Assembly (NCBI GenBank): GCA_028710655.1
Contig: JAQTTS010000111.1
Coordinates: 1-6,731, forward strand
Length of the DNA: 6,731 bases
Source: Dehalococcoidales bacterium
GTDB lineage: Bacteria; Chloroflexota; Dehalococcoidia; Dehalococcoidales; UBA5760
Reading direction: 5' to 3'
Positions 1 through 6,416 of this stretch are shown one piece after another. The notes beneath the pieces were generated by a model that ran no database searches, was not told the origin of the DNA, and saw nothing but the letters and a program-made list of their open reading frames with translations. A program made the position numbers and the translations under genes. Each line of letters begins with the position of its first letter. The stretch's first letter is position 1.

Positions 1-17
1 CTGCAGTTCAGACACTA
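1..17. repeat. Candidate left terminal inverted repeat of the insertion sequence
   Basis: The 17 bases match the reverse complement of 2481-2497 at 14 positions, including the uninterrupted 8-base core TTCAGACA (7-14). The repeat may continue to the left of the window. The match was found by searching for it, so chance is not excluded. Confidence 0.35.
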
Positions 18-233
18 TAAGGCCTCGGCTGAGCCCTAAACAGGGAGCGCTGATTTTTTATGGGGGGAGGAAAGGGGTCATAGGACCCAAGGGTGCAGCG
101 AGTGCCCCTTGTAGAGATGGGATGTTCTTGGCCGGGCCGGTAGAAGAGAAAAGCGGCAACAGCGGTAGATGTCTCTTCTTGGAAGAGGTGGTATTCCGGG
201 CTGTAGGGAAACTGGAGAGGATGTGGAAGAGGT

Positions 234-1913
234 TTAAGGGGGTCGGGGATTGTGCATGGCTGCATTCAGCTCACGTCCGATCCGTAGGCATTTGGCTGCA
301 ATTTTTTTCCGTGCTTCCTCATGGAGCATCACCACGAACCCCATGAGTTCAAACGATCGGAACAGTCCATAGTAGTTTCGGTAGTAGACAATGATGTGGT
401 TATCTGAAGGCAGGAGTTGCTGGCGAATGCGGGGAAGTGTCTTACGATTTAGCTCCTTTCGTCCATGGTGCAACAGGTAGATCTGGAGGAGATTATAGGC
501 CAGCATGATGAAAACCACTTGATTAACGACCATGGAGAACGCCCGAGAAGTGAAGTGGGTCAGGTCAGCAAAGCACTTGAGTTGGCGATATCGCTCCTCG
601 GTGGAGATACGCAGGTGGTAATCCCACTGGGTTTGCTCCGGATTCTCTACTTCGCGGGTGTCGATTAAAAACCAGATTTCCTGATGGCCATCGGCGTAGC
701 GTTCTCGATTGGCCACCACGCTAAGGGGTACGCTGCAAGAAGACCAGCTGCGAAATTCTCCGATGACGGCCGCCTCCCTTTTGATCAGGACCTTTTCAGG
801 GGGAGGCAGGGGATGCTGTCCTTTCAACTGACGCTTTCTTTCCTGCCGCTTTTTCTCTCGTTTTGAAATGACCAGGGGGCGTGGCCGTGGGCGATCCGAC
901 TTCTTGGCTTCTTCCTCCTGTCCTTTGCACTCCACCCATTTGACTTTCGAGTCTTGGAACAGAGCCATCGCGTCGGCATAGAGATCCATGTTGCGTCGAA
1001 TCGGAATAAGGATATCAATGCCGTATTGCGCCTTGCATTTGGAGATTGCCTCTCCGTCCAGGAACCCCCGGTCCAGAATGAGCCGCTTCATCACGCCTTT
1101 TCCCACCCCCTGCACAAACTCCTCCACCAAGGAATAAAGCAAAGGGCATTCATGCTTATTGCCCGGCACCACCCTCACGGCCACAAAGAGAAAGAAATCC
1201 AAGGAAGGGTTCGTGTGCAGCAAGGTCACCATCTTATAACACCGTCGCCACTGACAGCGGCTCTTCTGATCGTCGCTCATCTCCCGGTACTGCTCTTGAG
1301 AAATGGGGTGGTTGTTCTCATCAAAGAGAAGTTTGACGGAATCCTCATAGCGGGGGTTGTCCGGAACAAACAGGTAGGAGGCATCCCCTATGAAAACGCC
1401 TTCTCGATCAAAGGCGCGGTGATGACGAAAGACTCCCGCCGCATCCCCTCCAAACCATCTCATCAGAGCGTGGGCATCGGTGTCCTTGGCCATCTTGCGT
1501 AAAAAATCCGGATCACAAGGGCTTTCCCGATCATAGTGATTCTTCCGGTTAAACCCCTCGCAGACGATTGTCGTATCCCCGGTCTCGGGATGAACCACCT
1601 TGCGCCCTGCCGCAGGTCCAAAGGCCTGAAGCATCCCTCCGGCGCGCACCACCATGGGATATGCATCAAAAGCGTGCACCCCGTGCAGCCGCATAGAAAG
1701 GTTGCTCGCCACATAAAACAAGAGGGGCACATCCTCTTTTTTGCGGGGAGTGGGATAGCTCTCTGAGAGCTCATTTAAAAGGGACTTCGCCTTGATGAAA
1801 CGGAAAAACTCAGCCTCAAATACCTCGCTGGCCGCCTCCATGTAGTCAAAATCTCCGTTCTGGAGGGCCTCCAAAACCAAAGGCTTGTTATCCTCGAAGA
1901 TCACCAGATCCAT
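234..1913 (-). CDS. IS4-superfamily DDE transposase
   Basis: This 559-residue protein would catalyse excision and insertion of its element with an RNase H-fold DDE active site. The likely catalytic residues are D177 in the motif GDAS, D281 in LILDRGF, and E439. E439 lies in a perfect IS4-type signature Y432-x2-R435-x3-E439-x6-K446 (residues DYHLRISTEERYRQLK). About 157 residues separate the second D from E439, which fits the beta-strand insertion domain of this group. A lysine/arginine-rich stretch at about 337-375 lies inside that insertion. I chose the ATG at 1913 because AAGGA sits 5 bases upstream and the codons further upstream read like an out-of-frame shadow. The start overlaps the end of the upstream gene by 26 bases in a different frame, which suggests translational coupling. 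The length is at the long end for IS4-like enzymes. No frameshift or internal stop is present. The subgroup (IS4 itself, IS1634 or another) cannot be settled here. Confidence 0.9.
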   Translation of the reverse strand: MDLVIFEDNKPLVLEALQNGDFDYMEAASEVFEAEFFRFIKAKSLLNELSESYPTPRKKEDVPLLFYVASNLSMRLHGVHAFDAYPMVVRAGGMLQAFGPAAGRKVVHPETGDTTIVCEGFNRKNHYDRESPCDPDFLRKMAKDTDAHALMRWFGGDAAGVFRHHRAFDREGVFIGDASYLFVPDNPRYEDSVKLLFDENNHPISQEQYREMSDDQKSRCQWRRCYKMVTLLHTNPSLDFFLFVAVRVVPGNKHECPLLYSLVEEFVQGVGKGVMKRLILDRGFLDGEAISKCKAQYGIDILIPIRRNMDLYADAMALFQDSKVKWVECKGQEEEAKKSDRPRPRPLVISKREKKRQERKRQLKGQHPLPPPEKVLIKREAAVIGEFRSWSSCSVPLSVVANRERYADGHQEIWFLIDTREVENPEQTQWDYHLRISTEERYRQLKCFADLTHFTSRAFSMVVNQVVFIMLAYNLLQIYLLHHGRKELNRKTLPRIRQQLLPSDNHIIVYYRNYYGLFRSFELMGFVVMLHEEARKKIAAKCLRIGRELNAAMHNPRPP

Positions 1914-2322
1914 CAAGATCCTTGCCTGAGGGTGACAACTCCTCCCTACGCATTGCCTCCATCTCATCCATGACCTTAAGCATCTGCCGATGAATCTCCA
2001 CCACACGAGCACGAGCCCGCCGCAACTCCTGATAGCGTTTGACCCTTTGTTGGGTGTCCACGAGAAATCCTCGTGGGATCGCTCTCAATCGCGTTTTGCC
2101 TCTCTCGCTGGCGCTGACCACCATGCGAGCGTGAAGCTCCCCTCGGGCACATTTGCACCCCGGCTTTCCACATTTTCGCTTGAGCTCATAGACCGTCCCT
2201 TTCAGCACGGGCCGGTCTGAAAAGAAGGGCTCAATATGCCCCCTCATCTCGTCTACGAGCTGAAGAAGGACCTGGCGAAGCCGACTGAATTTTTCTCTTG
2301 CTCCCTTGTTCTGTATGCCCAT
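1888..2322 (-). CDS. DUF6788-like small protein, partner of the transposase
   Basis: This 144-residue protein has a conserved core at about 49-60 reading RKCGKPGCKCAR. C51, C56 and C58 form a CxxxxCxC pattern, followed by H64 and a basic segment ending in KTRLRAIPRG. This is the hallmark of DUF6788-type proteins, which are often encoded just upstream of transposases. Their role is unknown; metal or nucleic-acid binding is a reasonable inference from the cysteines and the high basic charge. Residues from about 93 to 128 are rich in R, E, M and L and look like a long helix or coiled coil, and the tail is hydrophilic. The gene lies first in the element and its end overlaps the transposase start by 26 bases. 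The start is uncertain: the ATG at 2322 gives the usual family length but lacks a good ribosome binding site, and an in-frame TTG at 2352 would add 10 residues. Confidence 0.7.
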   Translation of the reverse strand: MGIQNKGAREKFSRLRQVLLQLVDEMRGHIEPFFSDRPVLKGTVYELKRKCGKPGCKCARGELHARMVVSASERGKTRLRAIPRGFLVDTQQRVKRYQELRRARARVVEIHRQMLKVMDEMEAMRREELSPSGKDLDGSGDLRG

Positions 2323-2323
2323 T

Positions 2324-2352
2324 AATATAACAGCATACAGAAATTGAGGCAA
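2324..2352 (-). promoter_or_regulatory. Possible sigma-70 promoter of the insertion sequence
   Basis: On the minus strand, TTGCCT (2352-2347) and TATATT (2329-2324) are separated by exactly 17 bases. They lie directly before the first gene of the element. The caveat is that transcription would begin near 2317, just inside the ATG at 2322. Either the promoter is spurious or translation starts further in, for example at the ATG at 2247. The inference rests on consensus matching alone. Confidence 0.3.
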
Positions 2353-2480
2353 AAATCAACAAAAAAATGACCCGCCAGAAAATTTCTTCGGTGATGAATA
2401 TAAAAGATCTCTCACTCGCCGGGATAGTGATCCATGGCTGGGTTACGAAAGGCCGGTGGCTACCCTCTTGGGGAGTTCGT

Positions 2481-2497
2481 TACTGTCTGAATCGCAG
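2481..2497. repeat. Candidate right terminal inverted repeat of the insertion sequence
   Basis: The reverse complement of this segment matches 1-17 at 14 of 17 positions with core TTCAGACA. It lies 158 bases outside the first gene of the element, a plausible place for an end. The matching target-site duplication cannot be tested because the left copy sits on the window edge. Confidence 0.35.
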
Positions 2498-2828
2498 TGC
2501 TCCCGGTTTCAGCAATCACCAGGTTAAGGCTCGGAGCTTTTTGGAGGCGCCATTGCAGATTTGTTCTTATCTCACAGGTTGCTATGCGCGGTGACCGGTA
2601 TTGATTGACTTCCGGGATTCCCTGTGGAACACTCCGCGATACCCTTTTCGGAGTTCTCCCGACCAAGTCCGACATGCTGAAGCCGACAGGGGCGGCGCCC
2701 TGCAAGCGGTGTCACGGCAACAACCGGCAACCGCCGGAGCATCACCTTAGACTTTCGTATGGAAAAACAGCATCAGTACCGGAACACAGGAGAACCGGCA
2801 CAGGGGATAACTCTATCAACTCCGTGGT

Positions 2829-2835
2829 GGGAGGA
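2829..2835 (+). promoter_or_regulatory. Ribosome binding site that fixes the UPF0182 start
   Basis: GGGAGGA ends 6 bases before the ATG at 2842. It is a strong Shine-Dalgarno match and the main reason for rejecting the longer in-frame opening that begins at 2605. Confidence 0.8.
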
Positions 2836-2841
2836 AAGCGC

Positions 2842-5574
2842 ATGAAAAGTTTCTTGGGACTCCAGTCTCCCCAGGACCCGATGCAGCCCCAGATCAGGCT
2901 GGAGGACCTGGACTTCTACAAACTGACCCGGATGGCCAGGTGGCTTCTGCTGGGCGTGGTCGTCCTTGTCGTCTTGATGGGACTCAACTGGGCCAGGACC
3001 TTCTACACGGACTGGCTCTGGTTCAGCAGCCTGGGGCACGAGCAGGTACTCCTGAGAGTCATCACCGCCAAGGTCTGGTTGTTCCTGCTCGGGGCGCTGA
3101 TCTTCGCAGTGCTTGCAGCGCCAAACCTCTTTGCGGCCTTCCGGTTTGAAGCGCAATTGAAGCCGCAGGGAAGCCCGATCCTGCCTGCAAAGCCTCTTAA
3201 GCAAGCCAGGAGGCTGCTGGTATGGTTTGCCGTGGCCGCCACGGCCCTCGCCGCCCTCATTCTTGCCGGAAGACCTGCTTCAGAGTGGGAAACAATCCTT
3301 CGCTTCCTGAACGGAGTCGCTTTCAATCAGGCGGACCCCATCTTTCAGAAGGACTTTTCCTTCTATGTCTTCACCCTGCCGGCATGGAGCTTCGGTCGCA
3401 CCTGGCTGCTTACCGTGGTGGTGCTGATTATGGCCGTCGTGGCAGGCTTTTATTACATCGCCGCCATGCTTCGAGGAGAGAATTTTGCGCTCGCAGGAAA
3501 AGTGAAAGCTCATCTGGCCGTTCTGGGCGCAGGTTTCTTCGTGCTGATTGCCCTGGGTCACTGGCTGGGCCGCTACGAACTGCTCTTCTCCCCCACCGGC
3601 GCGGTTTACGGGGTCGGATATACCGACGACCATGTCACCCTGCCTGTGCGCACGCTTTTGACCGTCATTGCACTGGTCAGCGCGGGGCTGCTGGTGGCCT
3701 CCATCTACTCCAAGACCAATCGTCTTATCCTCTATTCGGTGGGCCTGTGGATCGGATTGAACCTCCTGGCAGGAAGCGTCATCCCCGGACTCGTCCAGCG
3801 ACTGATCGTGGAGCCGAGCGAACTGGCCCGCGAGACGCCCTACCTCACCAGCAACATCAAGCTGACTCGCCAGGCCTACGGCCTTGAGCGCATCCAGTCC
3901 CGGAGCCATCCCGCCCTGGGCGTGCTGGACCCGCAGGTTGCGGCCCAGAACCAGGGGACGGTTCAAAACGTTCGTCTCTGGGACGAGGGGCCTTTGCTCC
4001 AGATCTACAACCAGATCCAGTTCTTCCGCCTTTATTATGACTTCGCGGCGGTTCACACGGATCGCTACACCGTGGACGGCCAACTGCGTCAGGTCATGCT
4101 GGCCACTCGCGAGCTCGCCGCCGAAAAGCTCCCGGCAGAGGCTCAACGCTGGGTCAACCGGCACCTCCAGTTCACCCACGGCTACGGCGTGGCCATGAGT
4201 CCTGTCGCCGCAGTGGCGGAAGACGGGCGTCCCACCTTCCTGATCCAGGACGTTCCGCCTGTAGGGAAAATACCGCTGAAGCGTCCTGAGATTTACTATG
4301 GTCTCAAGAGCCTGGATTTTCTGATCGCACGGAGCGGTATGGAGGAGTTCAATTACCCCGGCCCCGACGGGCCGGTTTACACGCACTACGAAGGCAAGGG
4401 CGGGGTCGTGTTGAGCTCCTTTTTCCGCCGCTTGATTTATGCATGGCAATTCATGGATATCAACATTCTGATTTCGGGGGAAATCAAGCCTGACAGCCTG
4501 ATCCAGTACCGGCGCACGGTTCAAGAGCGCTTCTCCGCGGTGACCCCTTTTCTGATGCCGGACCGGGAAGCCTACAGCGTGGCGGCCGACGGCCGTTTGT
4601 TCTGGATCCAAGACGCTTACACGGTCACGGACCGTTATCCTTACTCCACCCCCTATCAGCGAAAGTTCAATTACATCAGAAACAGCGTCAAGGCCGTCGT
4701 AGATGCGTACCATGGCTCCCTTGATTACTATGTCTTCGACCCGAAGGATCCCATCATCCGAACCTACCAGGCCATTTTCCCGGGCCTCTTCAAAAGCAAG
4801 GACGAGCTTCCCGGTTTTCTCCAGGAACACATCCGCTACCCCCTGGATCTTTTCAGCGTCCAGACCGAGATGCTGCTCCAGTATCACATGGAGGACCCGG
4901 TGGTCTTCTACAACAAGGAAGACCAGTGGGCCATTCCCGTTCAGACGTCCTTCGGCAAGTCCCAGCCGCTGAAACCTTATTACATCGTGGCACGTCTGCC
5001 CGGTGAGAAAAAGGAGGAGTTTCTCCTGATTCAACCCTTCACGCCGAACAACCGCCATAACCTCGTTGGGTGGATGGCAGCACGAAACGATGGGAAGGCC
5101 TATGAGGAGCTGGTACTGTTCCGTTTTCCCTCAGGCCGCCACGTGGATGGCCCGAACCAGGTGGAAGCTCGCATCGACAACGATACGGTGATCTCCGAGC
5201 AGTTCACCCTGTGGGAACAGGTGGGTTCCGAGGTGCTCCGAGGCATCCTCCTGGTCGTTCCTCTAGGTGATCATATCCTGTATGCGGAACCGGTCTTTCT
5301 CAAGCCGGAGACCCTTGATTTCCCGGAGCTGCGGCGTATTATCCTGGCCGACTCCCGCCAGATGGCCATGCATCGAACCCTGGACGACTCGATTCAGGCA
5401 CTGGTCGGCCGCCTTCCCGCGGTTGCGCCGATGGCCGAGGTCAAGGAGAAGCCCCAGGAGCCCCCTGCACCCGGCCTGATGAAGGAAGGCATGGAGGCGA
5501 TCCGTCAGGGACTGCAGGAGACGATCGAGAAGCTGCAGGGCGTGCTGGATCAGCTCAAGCAGGTGTCGCCCTGA
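2842..5574 (+). CDS. UPF0182 (COG1615) family large membrane protein
   Basis: This 910-residue protein is full length for the family, which usually runs about 900-1000 residues. Hydrophobicity by eye gives seven membrane segments near residues 32-50, 75-98, 124-143, 184-209, 222-242, 268-290 and 294-320. A soluble region of nearly 600 residues follows, probably outside the cytoplasmic membrane. Conserved family blocks are present in order: DPIFQKDFSFYVFTLP (165-180), ETPYLTSNIKLTRQAYGLE (331-349), HLQFTHGYGVAMSP (441-454), a DGRLFWIQDAYTVTDRYPYS block (583-602), NYIRNSVKAVVDAYHGSLDYY (from 610), and FYNKEDQW (689-696). The tail, about 861-910, is proline/glutamate-rich and then a short amphipathic helix or coiled coil. 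The biochemical role of the family is unknown and I do not propose one. The start at 2842 follows a strong ribosome binding site; the 79 codons open upstream read as non-coding. No operon partner is visible: the insertion sequence points away and higBA converges. Confidence 0.93.
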   Translation: MKSFLGLQSPQDPMQPQIRLEDLDFYKLTRMARWLLLGVVVLVVLMGLNWARTFYTDWLWFSSLGHEQVLLRVITAKVWLFLLGALIFAVLAAPNLFAAFRFEAQLKPQGSPILPAKPLKQARRLLVWFAVAATALAALILAGRPASEWETILRFLNGVAFNQADPIFQKDFSFYVFTLPAWSFGRTWLLTVVVLIMAVVAGFYYIAAMLRGENFALAGKVKAHLAVLGAGFFVLIALGHWLGRYELLFSPTGAVYGVGYTDDHVTLPVRTLLTVIALVSAGLLVASIYSKTNRLILYSVGLWIGLNLLAGSVIPGLVQRLIVEPSELARETPYLTSNIKLTRQAYGLERIQSRSHPALGVLDPQVAAQNQGTVQNVRLWDEGPLLQIYNQIQFFRLYYDFAAVHTDRYTVDGQLRQVMLATRELAAEKLPAEAQRWVNRHLQFTHGYGVAMSPVAAVAEDGRPTFLIQDVPPVGKIPLKRPEIYYGLKSLDFLIARSGMEEFNYPGPDGPVYTHYEGKGGVVLSSFFRRLIYAWQFMDINILISGEIKPDSLIQYRRTVQERFSAVTPFLMPDREAYSVAADGRLFWIQDAYTVTDRYPYSTPYQRKFNYIRNSVKAVVDAYHGSLDYYVFDPKDPIIRTYQAIFPGLFKSKDELPGFLQEHIRYPLDLFSVQTEMLLQYHMEDPVVFYNKEDQWAIPVQTSFGKSQPLKPYYIVARLPGEKKEEFLLIQPFTPNNRHNLVGWMAARNDGKAYEELVLFRFPSGRHVDGPNQVEARIDNDTVISEQFTLWEQVGSEVLRGILLVVPLGDHILYAEPVFLKPETLDFPELRRIILADSRQMAMHRTLDDSIQALVGRLPAVAPMAEVKEKPQEPPAPGLMKEGMEAIRQGLQETIEKLQGVLDQLKQVSP

Positions 5575-5583
5575 GAGTTTTTT
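5554..5583 (+). terminator. Possible intrinsic terminator of the UPF0182 gene
   Basis: CAGG (5560-5563) pairs with CCTG (5570-5573) around a 6-base loop. The stem is extended by CTC (5554-5556) with GAG (5575-5577) across an internal bulge, and six T residues follow at 5578-5583. The stop codon lies inside the structure. The stem is short and imperfect, so strength is doubtful. Confidence 0.35.
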
Positions 5584-6091
5584 CCGGAGTGACAGAAAAG
5601 GGTGGTTTCAGGCTCTTGAGAATGCGTCAACTTCTGAGACAAATCAATACTCGGGCATCCATCCGGCACACGAATCTGTCGACAGCCCGACACCGAAGCG
5701 ATCCGCTGGATCGACAACCTCTATTCTTGACTCAACGAGGGGTGATGCCACCTGGAGCCTCACCCCAAAACAGTGGCATATCAACATCATCTCTCAGGAT
5801 TTTGAGTTCGCTCAGCACTTGGACCCAAGAGCAGTAATGCCAACCCCGCCCATACACGAGTTCGTTCCCGTGGATTTCACGTCTTTGACTCCTTCGGTGA
5901 TCCGACTGACCATACTTTCGTTTGACATGCATACGGGTTGTCCAACTGAAGTCTGACGCCGTCACTTCTCTCTTTCTCTCTCCCCTTTCGTAAAGGGGAG
6001 CCGGAGGGGATTTGACTTTCAGGTTGACAGCTCATAGGGCCTGTTCTGCTCTTGACAACAAAACCTTAAGGAGGCGAGAAAGACCGATCTG
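5575..6091. other. Gene-poor gap between UPF0182 and higBA
   Basis: No gene can be supported. The two small open frames (5589-5837 plus and 5732-5965 minus) have no recognisable domain. The minus one would start with GTG and has no clear ribosome binding site. The gap holds a 7-base inverted repeat (GGGGTGA at 5739-5745, TCACCCC at 5760-5766), a pyrimidine-rich tract at about 5966-5988 leading into a hairpin (5980-6000), and an AAGGAGG at about 6068-6074 with no start codon behind it. Scattered fragments in different plus-strand frames weakly resemble a flagellar hook protein, so the gap may contain a decayed gene. Confidence 0.4.
5980..6000. repeat. Perfect 9-base hairpin in a pyrimidine/purine tract
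   Basis: CTCCCCTTT (5980-5988) pairs perfectly with AAAGGGGAG (5992-6000) around the 3-base loop CGT. A CT-rich run precedes it and a purine-rich CCGGAGGGGATTT follows. It lies between two convergent genes but has no T-run on either strand, so it resembles a small dispersed palindromic repeat more than an intrinsic terminator. Confidence 0.6.
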
Positions 6092-6117
6092 CTATCTCTC
6101 GTATTGCGGTAGATCGG
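6075..6117 (-). terminator. Possible terminator of the higBA operon
   Basis: CCGATCT (6084-6090) and AGATCGG (6111-6117) form a 7-base perfect stem, extendable by wobble and GC pairs. On the minus strand a T-rich TCTTTCTC follows it. The higA stop codon at 6094-6092 lies near the base of the loop. Position and direction fit a terminator for higBA, but the T-tract is interrupted. Confidence 0.4.
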
Positions 6118-6400
6118 AGCCAACACGCTCGATTCCTTCAAAAGCCGCATCGTCCAACTGACTTAGCTCCCAGTTATTCTGCAAATTGAGCCAGAATTGA
6201 GGCCTCCCCCCCAGCGCCTTTGAGAGTTTCATTGCCATGTCTGCACTGATTCCTCGTTTGCCCCGGCATATTTCATTGACTGTCTTTGGCAAAACACCAA
6301 TGTGGTTAGCTAATGCAGTCTGAGTCATTCCTATCTCTTCCAATTCGTCCTTCAGCACCTCGCCCGGATGAACGGGCGTCAAGTGCGACTTGTTGTTCAT
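6092..6400 (-). CDS. higA: HigA-type antitoxin, XRE-family DNA-binding protein
   Basis: This 102-residue antitoxin should neutralise the HigB toxin encoded just upstream and repress the shared promoter by binding its operator. It begins with the family signature HPGEVLKDEL (11-20). A Cro/C1-type helix-turn-helix follows at about 25-44 (MTQTALANHIGVLPKTVNEI), with the recognition helix around residues 37-44. The block RGKRGISADMAMKLSKALG (46-64) and the C-terminal FWLNLQNNWEL (69-79) are diagnostic of the HigA/VapI group. Length is normal. The ATG at 6400 has AAGGAG ending 8 bases upstream and lies 16 bases after the toxin stop, so the two genes are co-transcribed and probably coupled. The toxin-first order is the one typical of HigBA. 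The frame is intact. Confidence 0.93.
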   Translation of the reverse strand: MNNKSHLTPVHPGEVLKDELEEIGMTQTALANHIGVLPKTVNEICRGKRGISADMAMKLSKALGGRPQFWLNLQNNWELSQLDDAAFEGIERVGSDLPQYER

Positions 6401-6416
6401 GGTTATCTCTCCTTCG

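Larger units (their letters stand above)
1..2497 (-). mobile_element. Two-gene IS4-superfamily insertion sequence (ends tentative)
   Basis: The certain core is the pair of overlapping minus-strand genes at 234-2322, a DUF6788-like protein and a DDE transposase. The outer limits are inferred from an imperfect inverted repeat, 14 of 17 bases matching by hand alignment, between 1-17 and the reverse complement of 2481-2497. That gives an element of about 2.5 kb with 233 bases beyond the transposase stop and 175 bases before the first gene, a normal layout for this kind of element. The left repeat begins on the first base of the window, so the true tip and any target-site duplication cannot be seen. 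Both reading frames are intact, so the element may still be active. Identification as an insertion sequence is firm; the boundaries are not. Confidence 0.6.
2353..2841. other. Gene-free stretch between the insertion sequence and UPF0182
   Basis: I see no convincing gene here. The part up to about 2497 is probably the untranslated right end of the insertion sequence. The remainder should hold the promoter and leader of the UPF0182 gene, but I find no well-spaced -35/-10 pair. Open frames on both strands (for example 2460-2705 minus, and the in-frame extension upstream of 2842) have no recognisable motifs and no good ribosome binding site. No tRNA-like fold was seen. Confidence 0.5.

Noticed and set aside
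8..265. Minus-strand 85-codon frame running past the transposase end
   Set aside because: Proline- and serine-rich without recognisable motifs. It starts inside the transposase gene and is better explained as the non-coding tail of the element.
954..1502. Plus-strand open frame of 182 codons opposite the transposase
   Set aside because: It lies entirely antisense to the conserved DDE domain and has no ribosome binding site or recognisable motif.
1888..2012. Programmed frameshift joining the small gene to the transposase
   Set aside because: The overlap contains no slippery homopolymer run, and the transposase has its own ATG with a good ribosome binding site.
13..2429. Alternative element ends based on CACTAT at 13-18 and its complement at 2424-2429
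   Set aside because: Only 6 consecutive bases match, the continuation needs gaps, and the flanking bases show no target duplication. The 1-17 / 2481-2497 repeat is better.
2460..2705. Minus-strand 81-codon frame upstream of UPF0182
   Set aside because: No recognised motif or convincing ribosome binding site. It also crosses the proposed right end of the insertion sequence.
3222..3887. Plus-strand open frame of 221 codons inside UPF0182, out of frame
   Set aside because: Low-complexity Arg/Gly/Pro/His-rich translation typical of a shifted frame of a GC-rich gene.
3280..5058. Long minus-strand open frame (592 codons) opposite the UPF0182 gene
   Set aside because: The plus strand encodes an unmistakable UPF0182 protein there. 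Long antisense frames are common opposite GC-rich coding DNA, and this one has no recognisable domain.
5732..5965. Minus-strand 77-codon frame with GTG start in the gap
   Set aside because: Codons are plausible but there is no clear ribosome binding site, no recognisable motif and a non-ATG start. Not strong enough to annotate.
6068..6074. Strong AAGGAGG on the plus strand
   Set aside because: No ATG, GTG or TTG follows at a usable distance, and the region runs antisense into higA.
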